Below, piece by piece: positions 61,047 to 64,000 of a DNA stretch of 64,000 nucleotides; position 1 is the first letter of the stretch, and every line of letters starts with the position of its first letter. This DNA comes from Planococcus sp. CPCC 101016 (GTDB taxonomy: Bacteria; Bacillota; Bacilli; Bacillales_A; Planococcaceae), in contig NZ_VOHB01000004.1 of the NCBI RefSeq assembly GCF_007859295.1, positions 282,761 to 346,760 of the forward strand, written 5' to 3'. Made by a program: the position numbers and the translations under genes. The notes under the pieces are model-generated. The model ran no database searches, was not told the origin of the DNA, and saw only the letters and a program-made list of their open reading frames with translations.

Positions 61047-61826
61047 TTAAAAACGATCGTGCACAGATAAAATAGAAGCATGCAATCGAAGCATTGCCTT
61101 AGAATGAAGCTGCGATACTCTCGATACACTAACGTTGAGGATTTCTGCGATTTCGGTTAATTTCATTTCTTCAAAATAACACAAGGAAACGGTAATTTTT
61201 TCTTTTTCCGGAAGTCGTTCAATGGCTCGGACAAGTGATTCTTTAGTCATCTGATCTGACAAGTGGCGCTCGGGTGAATCGACATGATACTGCCCCAGTG
61301 CCCCTTGTTCTTCAAAGTTCTCGTCGTCCATTGAAATCATGGTCGATAATGCCGCTTCAGAAACGGTTTTATTGAGTTCGGCTTTGGTGATTCCTAAATA
61401 CGAGCTGACCTGTTCGTCGGATACGGCGGCTTCATTTTCCTGCTCTAGCAGAAGATAGGCTTTTTCAATTTTTTTCACTTTATCCCGTACAGACCGGGGA
61501 AGCCAGTCACTATGGCGCAAACCATCAATGATTGCCCCTTTAATCCGCCAGGAAGCGTAAGTTTCAAATTTCAAATCCCGTTCAATGTTGAATTTACTCA
61601 AGGCATCAAGTAAACCTTCGTAAGCATAGCTGCGGATATCGTCTTTTTCCACAGTTTTTGGCAGACTGATCATGAACCGTTGAATCACGTAATCAACCAA
61701 AGGAAGATACTGTTCAACCAGGTAGTCCCCAGCCTCCGGATTCCGATGTTGTTGCCAATCACCCCAATAGGCAAGCTCTTCTTTTGATAAGTTATGATTC
61801 AGCAAGATTTTCAACACCATTCCCAA
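61047..61826 (-). CDS. fliA: Flagellar sigma factor SigD/FliA (sigma-28)
   Basis: 259 residues. Region 2 (YLPLVDYVIQRFMISLPKTVEKDDIRSYAYEGLLDALSKFNIERDLKFETYASWRIKGAIIDGLRHSDWLPRSVR) and regions 3-4 (ITVSLCYFEEMKLTEIAEILNVSVSRVSQLHSKAMLRL) are typical. It directs RNA polymerase to late flagellar promoters. The exact start is uncertain: the first in-frame codon is TTG and an ATG lies 6 bp later, neither with a strong site. The gene follows flhG by 15 bp. Confidence 0.94.
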   Translation of the reverse strand: MGMVLKILLNHNLSKEELAYWGDWQQHRNPEAGDYLVEQYLPLVDYVIQRFMISLPKTVEKDDIRSYAYEGLLDALSKFNIERDLKFETYASWRIKGAIIDGLRHSDWLPRSVRDKVKKIEKAYLLLEQENEAAVSDEQVSSYLGITKAELNKTVSEAALSTMISMDDENFEEQGALGQYHVDSPERHLSDQMTKESLVRAIERLPEKEKITVSLCYFEEMKLTEIAEILNVSVSRVSQLHSKAMLRLHASILSVHDRF

Positions 61827-61841
61827 GCGGCAACACCGCTT

Positions 61842-62711
61842 TTATTTGAAAAGGATTTTCATAATAAATCCTTTAAGTCCTAATTTATACGGTGCCGGCA
61901 ATTCTAAAAATTCACTAGCCATTTTACGAATTGCTGTTGCCGCTTCACTGCTTGGATAAGCCAACAGCAAGGGATGCTGCTTTTTCACAGCTTCCGGAAT
62001 ATGTGCATCGCTTGGAATAAAACCCAATGCCTCAATTTCTTTACCCAGAAACTGCTGAGCTACCTGTTTAAAATTATCGGCTGTCCGTTGTCCTTCTCGT
62101 ACGCTGATGCATTGATTGACTACGAGTTTCATATGAACATTCGGATCTCTGCCCTGGACCATCTTAACGACCGAATAAGCATCGGTGATTGACGTTGGCT
62201 CAGGAGTCGTGACCAAGATCACATCATCTGCAGCAAGGATAAAACGAGGGTTTTCGTAGGACAAACCTGCTCCAGTATCGAGGATAATGTAGTCCACTTT
62301 TCCCTGCAGCGCGCTCAATTCCTTAAAAAACTTCTCCAATTTTAGGTCATCCATGCTGAATAGGTCACTAAAACCATTGCCTCCAGATATGAATAGCAGG
62401 CCATTGGGACCTTCTTCAATGATGTCTTGTGCAGCCAAATCTTTTTCAATCATCGTAGCTATAGTTTCCTGTGGCGTTCGTCCGAGCAGTACGTCAATAT
62501 TGGCAAATCCAAGGTCGACATCGAAAATCAGCACTTTCTTATTTTGCTCCACCAGACTTAGTGCAAAGTTCAGAGCGAAATTGGATTTCCCTACTCCCCC
62601 TTTGCCGCTGGTGATTGCCAATACCCTGGTTTTTTTAATAGATTTGCGCTCAGGTTTTTCGGATTGCTTCATTCTCATTTTTTCCCTTAATCCATTTGCC
62701 TGATCACGCAT
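61842..62711 (-). CDS. flhG: Flagellar number/placement ATPase FlhG (YlxH)
   Basis: 289 residues, a MinD/ParA-type ATPase. Deviant Walker A ITSGKGGVGKSN (residues 33-44), switch I DVDLGFANIDVLLG and Walker B-like VDYIILDTGAGL (Asp). C-terminal LGLKGFIMKILFK is a probable membrane-binding helix. With FlhF it sets flagellar number and position. It overlaps flhF by 8 bp. Confidence 0.94.
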   Translation of the reverse strand: MRDQANGLREKMRMKQSEKPERKSIKKTRVLAITSGKGGVGKSNFALNFALSLVEQNKKVLIFDVDLGFANIDVLLGRTPQETIATMIEKDLAAQDIIEEGPNGLLFISGGNGFSDLFSMDDLKLEKFFKELSALQGKVDYIILDTGAGLSYENPRFILAADDVILVTTPEPTSITDAYSVVKMVQGRDPNVHMKLVVNQCISVREGQRTADNFKQVAQQFLGKEIEALGFIPSDAHIPEAVKKQHPLLLAYPSSEAATAIRKMASEFLELPAPYKLGLKGFIMKILFK

Positions 62712-63825
62712 GATTTTCTTCCCCCAATATAAAATCTGCCACTAATTCAGGAGTAACTGCCAATATATCGTTTGGTACATTTTGTCCGTTGGCAATATGG
62801 CGAACAGGAATACCATAATGATGGATCAGGTTTAGGATCGCACCAGAAGAACTCGTTTCGTCCTTCTTTGTCAGAAGCAGTTCATCCATAGCGATTGATT
62901 GGAAATTATCAATAATCTTTTTCATGTCTTCATATTTCGCAGTCAAGCTTAACACCAGATTGATTTGCACTTTATGATTGTCCGGCAATAACCGTTCGAG
63001 TTCATCAATATAGTGTTTCTGCTGATAATTGCGTCCAGCTGTATCCATCAAAATGATGTCACAGCCCGCAAAGTCGCTGATGGCTTTCTTTAAATCACCC
63101 GCCGACTCGACCACTTTGACAGGGATATTCAAAATGCTGCCGTAAGTCTTCAATTGCTCGACAGCTGCAATCCGGTATGTATCGGCAGTGATCAATCCAA
63201 CTTTTTTATCTTTTGTCAGCATATAATCTGCAGCGATTTTGGCAATGGAAGTTGTTTTCCCTACACCTGTCGGACCAATAAAACAAATGATTTCAGGATC
63301 TTGAAGAGTGGTTTGCGGCTGATGATGAGCAATCATTTCAACCAGTTCTTCACGAGCCAGCCGCTCTAAATACTCTGACGTATGGTTAGCTTCTCCTTCG
63401 ATCCGGGCTATCAGCGTCGCCAGCAATTCCGTTTGGATATCCGCCGCCACTTCCTGAGTTGCCAGTCGTTGTTTTAACAACTGAAGCGCCTCCGGCAAAG
63501 CTTCTTCCGTCAATTGCTGGACCATAAACTGTTTAATGTTTTTCAATTCGTTGATCAGTTCAGCTGCCGATTCTGTCTCCGGTGTTATATTCACCAACGG
63601 CTTGGTTTTCCGCAATTCCATTTCCTTCGGTTCCGGCTGAACCTCCTGCTTCACTACCGGATCAACGGCAGCAGTAACTTCCAATTTATCTTTCTGGAAA
63701 AAGCCTAGAAAGCCGCCGGTTTTAATTTTTTTTGTGTTCAGGATCAAGGCATCTGCGCCCAGATCCCGTTTAATCATTGGAATCGCTTCAGTCATCGTGC
63801 CGACGATATATGTTTTCAGCCTCAT
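62704..63825 (-). CDS. flhF: Signal-recognition-particle-type GTPase FlhF
   Basis: 373 residues. The N-terminal basic region (MRLKTYIVGTMTEAIPMIKRDLGADALILNTKKI) precedes the NG domain: G1 GPTGVGKTT (184-192), G2/G3 VGLITADTYRIAAVEQLKTY and DIILMDTAGR, G4 TKKDE-type (LLTKKDETSSSG). FlhF marks the site of flagellum assembly. Its start overlaps the flhA stop (ATGA). Confidence 0.95.
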   Translation of the reverse strand: MRLKTYIVGTMTEAIPMIKRDLGADALILNTKKIKTGGFLGFFQKDKLEVTAAVDPVVKQEVQPEPKEMELRKTKPLVNITPETESAAELINELKNIKQFMVQQLTEEALPEALQLLKQRLATQEVAADIQTELLATLIARIEGEANHTSEYLERLAREELVEMIAHHQPQTTLQDPEIICFIGPTGVGKTTSIAKIAADYMLTKDKKVGLITADTYRIAAVEQLKTYGSILNIPVKVVESAGDLKKAISDFAGCDIILMDTAGRNYQQKHYIDELERLLPDNHKVQINLVLSLTAKYEDMKKIIDNFQSIAMDELLLTKKDETSSSGAILNLIHHYGIPVRHIANGQNVPNDILAVTPELVADFILGEENHA

Positions 63826-64000
63826 GAGATGTTAACCACTCCAACACTTTGAATTTCGATCTCTGGTTCCAATTCGTTATAGGACAGCACCGGCAGGTCA
63901 GGTGCAAAACGTTCCACAAACTGCCTCATATAAATTCGGATAGCAGGAGACGTCAGCAGAATCGGCTGTACACCGGTTTGCTGAAGCTGCCCAGCCTGTT
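63822..64000 (-). CDS. flhA: Flagellar export protein FlhA, C-terminal end (partial)
   Basis: The last 59 residues, QAGQLQQTGVQPILLTSPAI then RIYMRQFVERFAPDLPVLSY and NELEPEIEIQSVGVV, match the C-terminus of FlhA, the flagellar type III export gate. The rest lies beyond the right edge. It stops in an ATGA overlap with flhF, the usual gene order in Bacillales. Confidence 0.92.
   Translation of the reverse strand, partial: QAGQLQQTGVQPILLTSPAIRIYMRQFVERFAPDLPVLSYNELEPEIEIQSVGVVNIS

Noticed and set aside
1-64000. tRNA, rRNA, prophage or transposase genes
   Set aside because: None was recognised by eye on either strand.

Overview
The window is 64 kb of bacterial chromosome, probably from a Planococcus-like member of the Planococcaceae (low-to-mid GC Bacillota). 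This is an inference from gene content: many lipoproteins with a clear lipobox, frequent TTG/GTG starts behind strong AGGAGG sites, a flhA-flhF-flhG-fliA(sigD) cluster, YaaR, YteA, YwaF, pxpBCA, a T-box leader and a preQ1-I riboswitch. No rRNA, tRNA, phage, plasmid or intact insertion-sequence gene was seen. Coordinates of short sites were read by eye and can be off by a base or two.

Layout. (1) 1-4.5 kb, minus: a sugar-acid operon, LacI regulator - PfkB/KDG-type kinase - AllD/YiaK-type dehydrogenase - TRAP transporter DctP, DctQ (cut by the window edge), with a promoter and a perfect 16-bp palindromic operator. (2) 4.6-15.3 kb: small conserved genes, a thioredoxin-reductase-like flavoprotein, hisC, a SurA-like lipoprotein, a DDAH-like hydrolase, and trpE-trpG behind a T-box leader with a probable Trp (UGG) specifier. 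(3) 15.3-18.6 kb: a sugar ABC importer (binding protein and two permeases, no ATPase), interrupted by an intergenic repeat. (4) 18.5-31.5 kb: housekeeping genes, a SleB-like hydrolase, a GAF-STAS protein, a CYP152 P450 peroxygenase, and queF plus a queuosine-precursor transporter under a preQ1-I riboswitch. (5) 31.8-36.7 kb, minus: MFS exporter - acetyltransferase - BmrA-like ABC exporter - MerR/TipAS regulator, the last with a typical 19-bp-spacer promoter. (6) 36.8-47.5 kb: RlmI-like methyltransferase, paired SpoIIAA-like proteins, GntR regulator and BrnQ transporter sharing an upstream motif, CidA/LrgB pair, and a TetR-controlled ABC-2 exporter. (7) 47.6-56.3 kb: orphan amino-acid binding lipoprotein, pxpBCA 5-oxoprolinase, and an oppABCD peptide importer lacking oppF. 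(8) 56.3-64 kb: small enzymes, then the end of a flagellar operon (flhA, flhF, flhG, fliA, a DUF6115-like gene, yaaR, PilZ), without the chemotaxis genes that sit between flhG and sigD in B. subtilis.

The most unusual content is intergenic. There are two short tandem arrays with a constant core and variable remainder at exact 20-bp and 21-bp periods (31.70 and 48.58 kb). A roughly 125-bp palindromic repeat family occurs four times (17.5, 24.9 twice in tandem, and 54.4 kb), twice inside transport operons. A composite of about 500 bp has long terminal inverted repeats and two nested palindromes (20.26-20.76 kb). An unidentified structured element lies at 7.34-7.59 kb.
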